Part shown: positions 1-8,089 of the stretch, piece by piece
Numbering within the stretch: the stretch's first letter is position 1
Layout of the letters: the number at the start of each line of letters is the position of its first letter
From: Deltaproteobacteria bacterium
Lineage (GTDB): Bacteria > Desulfobacterota > Desulfovibrionia > Desulfovibrionales > Desulfovibrionaceae
Assembly (NCBI GenBank): GCA_020861205.1
Contig: JAJBSY010000414.1
Location: 1 to 8,724, forward strand
Direction of reading: 5' to 3'
Length of the DNA: 8,724 nt
Notes under the pieces: generated by a model
Seen by the model: only the letters and a program-made list of their open reading frames with translations
What the model was told of the DNA's origin: nothing
The model's database searches: none
Program-made: the position numbers and the translations under genes

Positions 1-1
1 A

Positions 2-75
2 TACGCACCGGCCATTCCCGAATATGGATACGCCGCCCCCTCCCGCCCCTTCCGTTCCCGTGAAAGGAAAACCCC

Positions 76-79
<4 letters not shown>
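2..79 (+). CDS. 3' end of an upstream gene (partial, product unknown)
   Basis: Reading from base 2 there is an open frame of 25 codons with GC-rich third positions that ends in TGA at 77-79. The visible C-terminus is rich in Pro, Arg and Tyr (it ends RERKTP) and carries no motif I recognise. The stop overlaps the GTG start of the kinase gene (GTGA at 76-79), the usual arrangement for translationally coupled neighbours in an operon. That junction is the main reason to believe the frame is real. Frame 1 is also open, to a TGA at 61-63, but its codons look less like coding sequence. The fragment is too short to assign a function. Confidence 0.4.
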
Positions 80-2568
<2,489 letters not shown>

Positions 2569-2659
2569 CACCCTCTTTACCCCGGCCTTACTACCTCCGG
2601 CCCGCGGTCCCGTGCGCTCGCGCGTCGTTTCTTCGCCGCAGATTCCCGAATCTCTTCGT

Positions 2660-3766
2660 TCATAGGATGAGCATGGCGTCGCCGTAGGAAAAAAACCGGT
2701 ACTTTTCGGCAACCGCTTTCGCATAGGCGTCGAGAACGGTTTTCCTTCCGGCAAAGGCGGCGAGCAACATCAGGAGCGTGGATTCGGGCAGGTGAAAATT
2801 CGTCAGTAAATGATCCACAACCCGGATCGTTTTTCCGGGGTAGAGAAAGATATCCGTCCAACCCTTGAACGGGACGACGCTCCCGCGTTCCGCGGCAACA
2901 CCTTCGAGGGTTCTGGCCGCCGTTGTTCCCACGGCCGTCACGGGCCGCCCGTTCCTTTTCGCTTCCGTAACCTTCTTTGCCGTTTCTTCCGGAATTTCGC
3001 AATATTCCCTGTGCATCACATGGTCCCGGATATCCTCGCACCTGACCGGGCTGAACGTGCCATACCCGACATACAGAGTGACCTCGGCCCAGGTGAACCC
3101 GGATTCGAGCAACGATTGTCTCACCTCCGGCGTGAAGTGCAATCCGGCCGTCGGCGCCGCGATTGACCCGGCTTTTTCGGGCCGGGCGTAGACCGTCTGG
3201 TACCGTTCGGCGTCTTCGGCGCTTTGCGGACGCTTTATGTACGGAGGCAGCGGCATTACGCCCTCGGAAAGGAGCCTGTCCGGTAAGTTGCCGCGCCAGG
3301 TCAATTTCGCCCGGCACTGTCCGTATGCACCCCGCTCCAGAATTGTGGCGTGAAGATCTTCCCCCAGCAGGACGGTTTCCCCTTCCCGGACTTTTTTGGA
3401 CGACTTGAGCAGGCACGCAACATCAGCCACATGGCCGTCACGTGTCCCGGGGGCGTCCGACGGCTCGATATGGGGCAAGGGGGTTGTGAGCAAAAATTCC
3501 ACCTTGCCGCCGCTCTCCCTGCGCCCCATGACGCGCGCGGGGACCACGCGGGAGTTGTTTACCACGATGAGGCCGGGCGGCAAAAATTTCGCAAGGTCGG
3601 TAAACACCGCGTCCGTTACGGTGCCCGATCGTCTGTCGAGCACCATGAGCCGCGAGGCGTCGCGCCGTTCCGAGGGAGCCTGGGCGATGAGTTCGGCGGG
3701 TAGCGCAAAGGCGTAGGACGATAAAAGGAGATCTTCGTCGTCCCTTTCCGGTGGAGCAAGGGTCAT
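2660..3766 (-). CDS. queA: S-adenosylmethionine:tRNA ribosyltransferase-isomerase (QueA)
   Basis: A 368-residue cytosolic enzyme, near the family's usual length of about 350. QueA transfers and isomerises the ribosyl group of SAM onto 7-aminomethyl-7-deazaguanine at the wobble position of tRNAs with GUN anticodons, giving epoxyqueuosine, the penultimate step to queuosine. The sequence shows the family's conserved blocks: LIAQAPSERRDASRLMVLDR (26-45), VVNNSRVVPARVMGR (68-82), GGKVEFLLT (86-94), PLPPYIKR (172-179), AAPTAGLHFT (203-212), AVGTTAARTLE (278-288), GWTDIFLYPG (302-311), LLTNFHLPESTL (320-331) and RFFSYGDAML (357-366). The ATG start has AAGG just upstream on the minus strand. The gene stands alone here: convergent with the kinase (91-bp gap) and divergent from the lipoprotein gene (107-bp gap). 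No other queuosine gene is in the window. Confidence 0.97.
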   Translation of the reverse strand: MTLAPPERDDEDLLLSSYAFALPAELIAQAPSERRDASRLMVLDRRSGTVTDAVFTDLAKFLPPGLIVVNNSRVVPARVMGRRESGGKVEFLLTTPLPHIEPSDAPGTRDGHVADVACLLKSSKKVREGETVLLGEDLHATILERGAYGQCRAKLTWRGNLPDRLLSEGVMPLPPYIKRPQSAEDAERYQTVYARPEKAGSIAAPTAGLHFTPEVRQSLLESGFTWAEVTLYVGYGTFSPVRCEDIRDHVMHREYCEIPEETAKKVTEAKRNGRPVTAVGTTAARTLEGVAAERGSVVPFKGWTDIFLYPGKTIRVVDHLLTNFHLPESTLLMLLAAFAGRKTVLDAYAKAVAEKYRFFSYGDAMLIL

Positions 3767-3818
3767 GGCTGCCTTTTTCTAGACTTTCTTTAAAAATTTC
3801 TTGACGGAACCGCCGTTA

Positions 3819-3849
3819 TTCATAAACGTAAACCGAAAGAAGTTATATT
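3819..3849 (+). promoter_or_regulatory. Possible promoter of the lipoprotein gene
   Basis: In the 107-bp gap between the divergent queA and lipoprotein genes, TATATT (3844-3849) matches five of six bases of a sigma-70 -10 box. TTCATA (3819-3824) is a weak -35 at a long 19-bp spacing. A TTGACG (3801-3806) also lies upstream but has no good -10 at 16-18 bp. Transcription would start about 18 nt before the start codon. The gap must hold promoters for both genes, but this assignment is tentative. Confidence 0.3.
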
Positions 3850-3873
3850 GACTATAGACGTTGTGAGGTTGCC

Positions 3874-4428
3874 ATGCGTTTTTATTCCGTTCTCGCCATG
3901 CTCGTGCTTACTGTGGCTCTCGGCGGCTGCTTCGGTGGAAGTTCCGACGGCAACGAGGACCCGATGTCCGCCGGTCTTAACTACTACTACGCCGAATTTT
4001 CGGATGTCGCCATTCCCAACGAGATGAAGCCCGACAAAAACGATACCTTCATCACCTATACCTCTGACGGGATCAAACTGGGCACCCAGCTGTTCAAGGG
4101 TCGGGTGGAAGTTTCCTCTCTCGTGACCGCGCTGCAAGGGTACATGCAGCGCGACGGCTGGACCCTGCGGTCTGTCTTCCGCGCCACCAGGGGCGCCATC
4201 CTGATCTTCGAACAACAACAGAAGATGTGTTCCATGTATGTGTTCGAGGATGTGATCAATACCGGGCTGCTGGTATTTGTCTCTCCCAAACTCGCGGACG
4301 GCGCCTTGCAGTACAACGCTCCGTCGTCCATGGCCACGGAACCGATGGGCGCGGCCGATCCGGTCATAGGCTCCGGCACCGGGACGACCACCACGAGCGG
4401 GAACATTACCGTATACCCGGCTAAATAA
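3874..4428 (+). CDS. Predicted lipoprotein of unknown function
   Basis: A 184-residue precursor. It begins with a type II signal peptide: Arg2, a hydrophobic stretch (about 4-17), and the lipobox LGGC with Cys19 as the lipidation site. Residues +2 and +3 are Phe-Gly, so no Asp retention signal is seen and outer-membrane sorting is possible. The mature part (about 166 residues) has a compact core with DVAIPNEMKPDKNDTFITYT (44-63), a GWTLRS patch (95-100) and ILIFEQQQKMCSMYVFE (109-125). The tail from about 150 is rich in Gly, Ser and Thr and looks unstructured. The ATG start has GAGG 5 nt upstream. A strong intrinsic terminator follows 23 bp after the stop, so the gene is probably monocistronic. 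I do not recognise the family. Beyond the cell-envelope location, no function can be inferred. Confidence 0.85.
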   Translation: MRFYSVLAMLVLTVALGGCFGGSSDGNEDPMSAGLNYYYAEFSDVAIPNEMKPDKNDTFITYTSDGIKLGTQLFKGRVEVSSLVTALQGYMQRDGWTLRSVFRATRGAILIFEQQQKMCSMYVFEDVINTGLLVFVSPKLADGALQYNAPSSMATEPMGAADPVIGSGTGTTTTSGNITVYPAK

Positions 4429-4451
4429 TTCGCGCGCGTCCGGTTGTCGAG

Positions 4452-4476
4452 AAACCCGCCTTACGGCGGGTTTTTT
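4452..4476 (+). terminator. Intrinsic terminator after the lipoprotein gene
   Basis: A perfect 9-bp stem, AAACCCGCC (4452-4460) pairing with GGCGGGTTT (4465-4473), encloses a TTAC tetraloop and runs into T6 (4471-4476). It lies between two convergent genes. On the minus strand the stem is the same but the following T run is short (TTTCTC), so it may only partly stop transcription of the epimerase gene. Confidence 0.93.
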
Positions 4477-4517
4477 CAGCTTACCGTCGCGGCGCCACCC
4501 CCATCCCGGCGTGGCCG

Positions 4518-5525
4518 TCAGACGCCATAGTATTTCCTGTACCAGGCGACGAACCGCGGCACGCCTTCTTCCACGGGCGTTTTGGGACAAAATCCCACCG
4601 CCTCTCGCAGCGACTCGATCCGCGCATACGTCGCCGCCACATCACCCGGCTGCATGGGGAGATATTCCCGGACGGCCTTTTTCCCCAAAGCCTCTTCGAG
4701 CACGCTGATGAACGTTTCCAGAGGGACGCTTTGGTTGTTGCCGATATTATAAAGACGGAACGGCGCCGACGAGATATCAGGCAGGGGAGAATCCGCCGCC
4801 CAATGCGCGCTCGGCTCGGGCACGTGCGTCAGTATCGCGCATACGCCGTCAACAATGTCGTCGATATAGGTGAAATCGCGCCGCATTTTGCCGTTGTTGA
4901 AAATACGGATCGGCGTGCCTTCAATGATGGCCTGCGTGAAGATGAAGGGCGCCATATCCGGCCTGCCCCAGGGACCGTAAACCGTGAAAAAGCGCAATCC
5001 CGTTACCGGGATGCGAAACAGGTGGCTGTAGGCGTGCGCCATGAGCTCGTTGCTGCGCTTTGTCGCGGCGTAAAGGCTTGCGGGATGGTCAGCCCGGTCG
5101 GTTTCCGCAAAGGGTAGTTTCGTGTTCAATCCGTATACGGAGCTTGATGAGGCGTATACGAGGTGCGAGACCGGGAACTGGCGGCACCCCTCGAGAATTC
5201 CGGAAAACCCGACCAGATTGGACTGTATGTATGCGCCCGGGTCGTCCAGGCTGTACCGGACGCCCGCCTGCGCGGCCAGATGAATGACCGCGTCGGGCCT
5301 GTGCGTGGCGAACAGTTGCCGCACCGTCGCGACGTCCGCAAGATCCTGCTCCAAAAAGACGAATCCCTCACGGTCCGCGAACGTCGCGAGCCGAGCGCGC
5401 TTGAGGTTGGTATCGTAATACGGCGAGAGATTGTCCAGCCCCAGGACCGTATGGCCGCGTCGCAGCAGTTGGTGTGACACCTGATGGCCGATAAACCCGG
5501 CGGCTCCCGTAACCAGAACCTTCAT
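4518..5525 (-). CDS. NAD-dependent epimerase, UDP-glucuronate 4-epimerase-like (extended SDR)
   Basis: A 335-residue extended short-chain dehydrogenase/reductase. It most resembles CapI-type UDP-glucuronate 4-epimerases, which make UDP-galacturonate for surface polysaccharides. Visible features: the NAD-binding GAAGFIG (7-13), Asp31 in GLDNLSPYYD (the NLxxYYD pattern is typical of this subgroup), HLAAQAGVRYS (82-92), the catalytic region YASSSSVYG (124-132), YAATK with Tyr152 and Lys156, the substrate-loop segment RFFTVYGPWGRPDMAPF (178-194), and RDFTYIDDIVDG (216-227). The start is the ATG at 5525 because GAAGGGGGG lies just upstream and the Rossmann motif begins at once; an in-frame start at 5558 would add 11 residues without such support. 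It lies 36 bp downstream of the preceding ORF, so it is probably the last gene of a coaBC-led transcript. No other sugar-nucleotide or glycosyltransferase gene is nearby. The precise substrate (glucuronate or another UDP-sugar) is inferred from similarity. Confidence 0.9.
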   Translation of the reverse strand: MKVLVTGAAGFIGHQVSHQLLRRGHTVLGLDNLSPYYDTNLKRARLATFADREGFVFLEQDLADVATVRQLFATHRPDAVIHLAAQAGVRYSLDDPGAYIQSNLVGFSGILEGCRQFPVSHLVYASSSSVYGLNTKLPFAETDRADHPASLYAATKRSNELMAHAYSHLFRIPVTGLRFFTVYGPWGRPDMAPFIFTQAIIEGTPIRIFNNGKMRRDFTYIDDIVDGVCAILTHVPEPSAHWAADSPLPDISSAPFRLYNIGNNQSVPLETFISVLEEALGKKAVREYLPMQPGDVAATYARIESLREAVGFCPKTPVEEGVPRFVAWYRKYYGV

Positions 5526-5561
5526 TGGCCCCCCTTCGATTGTGCTGCCCGTACGCATACG

Positions 5562-6383
5562 CTACAACCGAACGGACGACAAGACCGCCCGCAGCAGAGA
5601 AACGGCCGAAGCGCGCTGCCCACTGTTCCGCAACAGGGCCGCGATCTCGGGGAGGCCCAGCACAAGTTTGCCCTCGATCAATTCCTGGCGGAACGGTCGG
5701 ATGCTGCCGCTAAGCCCGATATCCTCCAAGGCACGTTCGCCGAACACGACGACGACCTGCGGCTTCAGACGCCGTATGCCGGCTGAAAAAATCACCGCAT
5801 CCGCCGCCAGCTCTCCCCCGTCTTTTGCCGCCAGGGGCATCGCGCTCGGCCAGAAAACGCTGCTGCCTTTGGGCAGTTGCAGCTCGCCTATAAGCTTTTT
5901 GAAAAAATCGCTTCGATCGGAAGAACGGACCGGCCCCAGAAGATCGGCCCCCAGTTCGTGGTAACTCCACAGGACCGGCGCGGGGCTGATCCTGGCGAAC
6001 CAGTCGGCCCACGGGCTGGGCCAATCGGCAGGTTCGGGCGGGGCGCCCTCTGCACGCGCGAATCCGGTTACCCGCGAGGCTGGAATTTCCGAACCAGCTT
6101 GCATTTCGGGCTTTGGCGGCCTCTGCGCGGCGGTATTTCCTCTTTGAGAGTTCCGGGCAACCGGCCCATCCGGTCCTCCAACGGCGTCCCCAGGACGGCT
6201 GGCAGCGAGCGGCTCACCTTGACGATCCGTGTTCACCACGGGTGCGGCTTGCGACGGACGAGCGGGTCTCCCCCTCTCACCCGCGCAGGCCCCGTCAACA
6301 GGTCCTTCGCAGAGAATATGCGTCACCCCGGCCGACGCCCAGGCTCGCAGACTCGGCCCGAGACTTACAGGCGTGACAGCCAA
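5562..6383 (-). CDS. Uncharacterised protein resembling a degenerate uracil-DNA-glycosylase fold
   Basis: A 273-residue protein read from a TTG start. GGAGGA (6391-6396) lies 7 nt upstream, inside the end of coaBC, which the gene overlaps by 19 nt. Residues 1-30 form a small hydrophobic segment, 31-120 are low-complexity (Pro, Ala, Gly, Arg) and likely disordered, and 125-273 look folded. That last part follows the order of family-4/5 uracil-DNA glycosylases: PVLWSYHELGADLLGP (136-151) where GEAPG lies, DFFKKLIGELQLPKGSSVFW (159-178) like the helix and strand after it, IRRLKPQVVVVFGERAL (203-219) like the conserved RPKVIVALG block, then LVLGLPEIAALLRN (240-253) like the HPAYLLRN block. The catalytic GEAPG and His appear lost, and no cysteines are arranged for an iron-sulfur cluster. 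The similarity is my reading by eye. Function is unknown; linkage to coaBC is probably organisational. Confidence 0.75.
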   Translation of the reverse strand: MAVTPVSLGPSLRAWASAGVTHILCEGPVDGACAGERGRPARPSQAAPVVNTDRQGEPLAASRPGDAVGGPDGPVARNSQRGNTAAQRPPKPEMQAGSEIPASRVTGFARAEGAPPEPADWPSPWADWFARISPAPVLWSYHELGADLLGPVRSSDRSDFFKKLIGELQLPKGSSVFWPSAMPLAAKDGGELAADAVIFSAGIRRLKPQVVVVFGERALEDIGLSGSIRPFRQELIEGKLVLGLPEIAALLRNSGQRASAVSLLRAVLSSVRL

Positions 6384-7597
6384 TCGAGAATCCTCCAGGC
6401 CATGTCGGCCTTATTCATTGCGGGCCAGAGTTCCTTCCCGCCGCGTTTATCGGCGACAAAACCCGTGTTGGCTCCGGAACCGAACCCGGAATCCTCGACA
6501 TTAACCGTATTGGCAACGATCATGTCCGCATTTTTTCGTTCCAGTTTCTCCAGCGCGGATTCTCGCACGTTCGACGTTTCCGCGGCAAAGGCGACAACAC
6601 GTTGATGGCTTTGCTTCCGCGCCGCAAGGGTTTGCAAAATATCCGGGTTTGGTGTGTATTCGATCGAAAAACCGTCGAGCGCCTTGTCTTTTTTAAACTT
6701 TTCCGTGCGGAAGGGTTTGGGTGAGAAATCGGCGACCGCGGCCGTAAACACGCCCACATCCATGCCGTCCCACAGGCTGTTGGCGGCTTCGAACATTTCC
6801 CTAGCCGAAACGACGTCGTGCCGGATTATGGCGGCGGGCAGCCAGGGACCGGCAGGACCGCTCACCGCATGGACCTCCGCGCCCCGCAAAAAGGCGGCAA
6901 CAGCCAGGCCGGCACCCATGGTACCCGTGGAAGGGTTGCTCCAGAAGCGGATGCCGTCCCAATACTCGCGGGTGGGTCCCATGGTTACCATCACTTTCTT
7001 GCCGTGCAGATCCTGGGGTGAGAGCGCTTTCAAAACGGCAAGATAAATTTCGCGCGTGTCGGCAAGCCGGCCGCCCCCTTCCTCCATGCACGCCACCCGC
7101 CCGTGGGCGGGCTCCACAAGAATATGTCCCCTACGCCGCAATGTCGCCCAGTTTTCTTGCGTTGCGGCGTTCGCCCACATGCGGGGATTCATGGCCGGCG
7201 CCAGCACCAGTGGGCCGGGGAAGGCCAAGGCCTGGCAGGACAATATCTCGTCACCCAGGCCGTGCGCAATGCGCGCGAGCGTCGTCGCGCTGGCCGCCAC
7301 AAGGACGAACGCGTCCGCAGCCGCCCCGGGCAGCAGGTGGGGGAAGATGTCGTCAAAGTGCCCGGTGGTATCACTTGCGGCATACATGGCGTCAAAAACC
7401 GGCGAGGCGCCGAGCGCCTCAAACAAAAGCGGAGACAGGAACTGTCTAGCCGAGGCTGTCAGCGTCGCGCCGACGTCTATTCCGGCGTCTTTCCATTGAC
7501 GTAACAAATCCAGCGATTTATACCCGGCGACCGAGCCGCTGACCCCAAGGTGGAGCCGCTTGCCAGCAAATATCGTAAATGAAAGATGGCTTTCCAT
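6365..7597 (-). CDS. coaBC: Bifunctional phosphopantothenoylcysteine decarboxylase / phosphopantothenate-cysteine ligase
   Basis: A 410-residue fusion enzyme of coenzyme A synthesis: the C-terminal CoaB domain joins cysteine to 4'-phosphopantothenate using CTP, and the N-terminal FMN-dependent CoaC domain decarboxylates the product. CoaC spans about 12-190: VSGSVAGYKSLDLLR (19-33), PAMNPRMW (134-141) with Asn137, and ACMEEGGGR (169-177) with Cys170. The catalytic His is best placed at His87; the His87-Asn137-Cys170 spacings (50 and 33) equal those recalled for E. coli His75-Asn125-Cys158. CoaB follows: VTMGPTREYWDGIRFWSN (204-221), TGTMG (224-228), AAVADFSPKP (286-295) and Lys300 in EKFKK, at the spacing of E. 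coli Asn210-Lys289. The ATG at 7597 has AAGGAG 4 nt upstream; the longer frame to 7663 has no such site. It is the first gene of the leftward set and overlaps the next ORF by 19 nt. Confidence 0.96.
   Translation of the reverse strand: MESHLSFTIFAGKRLHLGVSGSVAGYKSLDLLRQWKDAGIDVGATLTASARQFLSPLLFEALGASPVFDAMYAASDTTGHFDDIFPHLLPGAAADAFVLVAASATTLARIAHGLGDEILSCQALAFPGPLVLAPAMNPRMWANAATQENWATLRRRGHILVEPAHGRVACMEEGGGRLADTREIYLAVLKALSPQDLHGKKVMVTMGPTREYWDGIRFWSNPSTGTMGAGLAVAAFLRGAEVHAVSGPAGPWLPAAIIRHDVVSAREMFEAANSLWDGMDVGVFTAAVADFSPKPFRTEKFKKDKALDGFSIEYTPNPDILQTLAARKQSHQRVVAFAAETSNVRESALEKLERKNADMIVANTVNVEDSGFGSGANTGFVADKRGGKELWPAMNKADMAWRILDWLSRL
6391..6396 (-). promoter_or_regulatory. Ribosome binding site that fixes a TTG start
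   Basis: Reading leftward, GGAGGA is followed by seven bases and then TTG at 6383-6381. This near-perfect Shine-Dalgarno sequence within the last codons of coaBC has no ATG or GTG at suitable spacing in any frame, so it supports the TTG as the true start of the downstream ORF and suggests coupled translation. Confidence 0.75.
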
Positions 7598-7634
7598 ATT
7601 GCTCCTTGCCGATACGGCTTCTTTCCGGTTGTGG

Positions 7635-7663
7635 AGTCTATCAGAAGCGCCAATGACCGGCAA
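7635..7663 (-). promoter_or_regulatory. Candidate coaBC promoter
   Basis: Reading leftward, TTGCCG (7663-7658) and TAGACT (7640-7635) are separated by 17 bp, each matching four of six consensus bases, and the -10 is preceded by TGA (extended -10 form). Transcription would begin about 30 nt before the coaBC start codon. This is a motif match only. Confidence 0.35.
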
Positions 7664-7722
7664 ACTCTTTTAAGCCATGAAGCGGAGTGGATTGGGGCGA
7701 CCTGCCCAACGGCGCCCTTTCA

Positions 7723-7738
7723 TGTTTCACGTGAAACG
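7723..7738. other. parS: parS centromere site 1 (ParB binding site, 15/16)
   Basis: TGTTTCACGTGAAACG matches the widely conserved bacterial parS palindrome TGTTTCACGTGAAACA at all but the last base. ParB binds such sites, spreads along neighbouring DNA, and is moved by ParA during chromosome segregation. It lies 126 bp upstream of coaBC and 327 bp centre to centre from the second site. Confidence 0.92.
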
Positions 7739-7787
7739 CTTGGTGATAGCACCCACATCAACAATTCATAAATACTGACACGATCTA

Positions 7788-7796
7788 TGATATAAT
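7788..7796 (+). promoter_or_regulatory. Consensus extended -10 promoter element
   Basis: TGATATAAT fits the extended -10 pattern TGnTATAAT exactly. No good -35 lies at 16-18 bp, but extended -10 promoters can work without one. A rightward transcript would start near 7803 and has no convincing ORF before parA, so it would give either a leader of about 290 nt for parA or a small RNA. Confidence 0.45.
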
Positions 7797-7834
7797 AATG
7801 AATGAGGGAACGGGTTTATTTTTTATCTTGGCAC

Positions 7835-7852
7835 TCGAAATGCCGGTTTCGA
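7835..7852. repeat. Short inverted repeat TCGAAA-N6-TTTCGA
   Basis: Two perfect 6-base arms flank the spacer TGCCGG. The arrangement could be an operator or a small RNA hairpin near the 5' end of the transcript from the promoter at 7788. It lacks a T tract and is not a terminator. Confidence 0.4.
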
Positions 7853-7958
7853 TTGCGAGCGAACGCTACACGGTAAAAACGCAGCAAAGCTGGCAGAATT
7901 TTTCCGTCGCCCCTGGCATATAATTTTTGGTGAGTTCCTATCTTTCCATAACAAATCA

Positions 7959-7973
7959 ATTATTTTAAATAAT
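7959..7973. repeat. AT-only inverted repeat in the parA leader
   Basis: ATTATT and AATAAT flank TTA, giving a 15-base AT-only palindrome in the most AT-rich part of the intergenic region. It may be a protein site or simply easily melted DNA. In AT-rich sequence such a palindrome can arise by chance. Confidence 0.3.
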
Positions 7974-8007
7974 GAAGTCATTTCGTATTCCGATATTTGA
8001 ATAGGTA

Positions 8008-8037
8008 TTGACGAGAAACTTCCGTGTGCCGTATTGA
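8008..8037 (+). promoter_or_regulatory. Possible proximal parA promoter
   Basis: TTGACG (8008-8013; five of six -35 bases) is followed after 18 bp by TATTGA (8032-8037), a poor -10. If used, transcription would start within a few bases of the perfect parS site at 8050, so bound ParB could repress it. Confidence 0.3.
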
Positions 8038-8049
8038 ACAAGGGTTGTG

Positions 8050-8065
8050 TGTTTCACGTGAAACA
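8050..8065. other. parS: parS centromere site 2 (perfect 16/16)
   Basis: TGTTTCACGTGAAACA is a perfect copy of the consensus parS palindrome. It ends 24 bp before the parA start codon, just ahead of the ribosome binding site, so ParB bound here could control parA expression as well as act as a centromere. Confidence 0.97.
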
Positions 8066-8089
8066 ATCATGTACCGAAGCGAGGTTATT

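Larger units (their letters stand above)
7598..8089. other. Noncoding parA-coaBC intergenic region
   Basis: There are 492 bp between the divergent coaBC and parA genes with no convincing gene. The region contains two parS sites, candidate promoters on both strands, two short inverted repeats and an AT-rich stretch (about 7920-8010). No exact TTATCCACA DnaA box was found on either strand by eye, so I do not call it a replication origin, although parABS loci commonly sit near oriC. Confidence 0.7.

Noticed and set aside
2640..2653. Palindrome AGATTCCCGAATCT between the kinase and queA as a terminator
   Set aside because: The loop is only two bases at full pairing, the stem is AT-rich and no T tract follows on either strand.
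2577..3416. Second minus-strand frame of 279 codons over queA
   Set aside because: It overlaps queA in a different frame, and only the queA frame carries conserved motifs.
3820..4590. Minus-strand frame across the lipoprotein gene
   Set aside because: It is antisense to the lipoprotein, crosses the intrinsic terminator, overlaps the epimerase end and resembles no protein.
5877..6605. Plus-strand frame of 242 codons
   Set aside because: It is antisense to the UDG-like ORF and coaBC; Arg/Pro/Ser-rich shadow composition and no motif.
7798..7923. Small ATG frame of 41 codons after the extended -10 box
   Set aside because: Its ATG lies before the predicted transcription start, there is no ribosome binding site, and the composition is not convincing.
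7823..8041. Minus-strand frame of 72 codons from a TTG in the parA leader
   Set aside because: No ribosome binding site, no motif, AT-driven composition in the first half; not supported as a gene.
8069..8089. In-frame ATG at 8069 as an earlier parA start
   Set aside because: The bases before it are the parS palindrome with no Shine-Dalgarno sequence, whereas GTG at 8090 has GAGG 5 nt upstream and gives the standard ParA N-terminus.
7598..8089. Replication origin in the intergenic region
   Set aside because: An AT-rich stretch and parS sites are suggestive, but no consensus DnaA boxes, and no dnaA, dnaN or gidA-type neighbours, are in the window.
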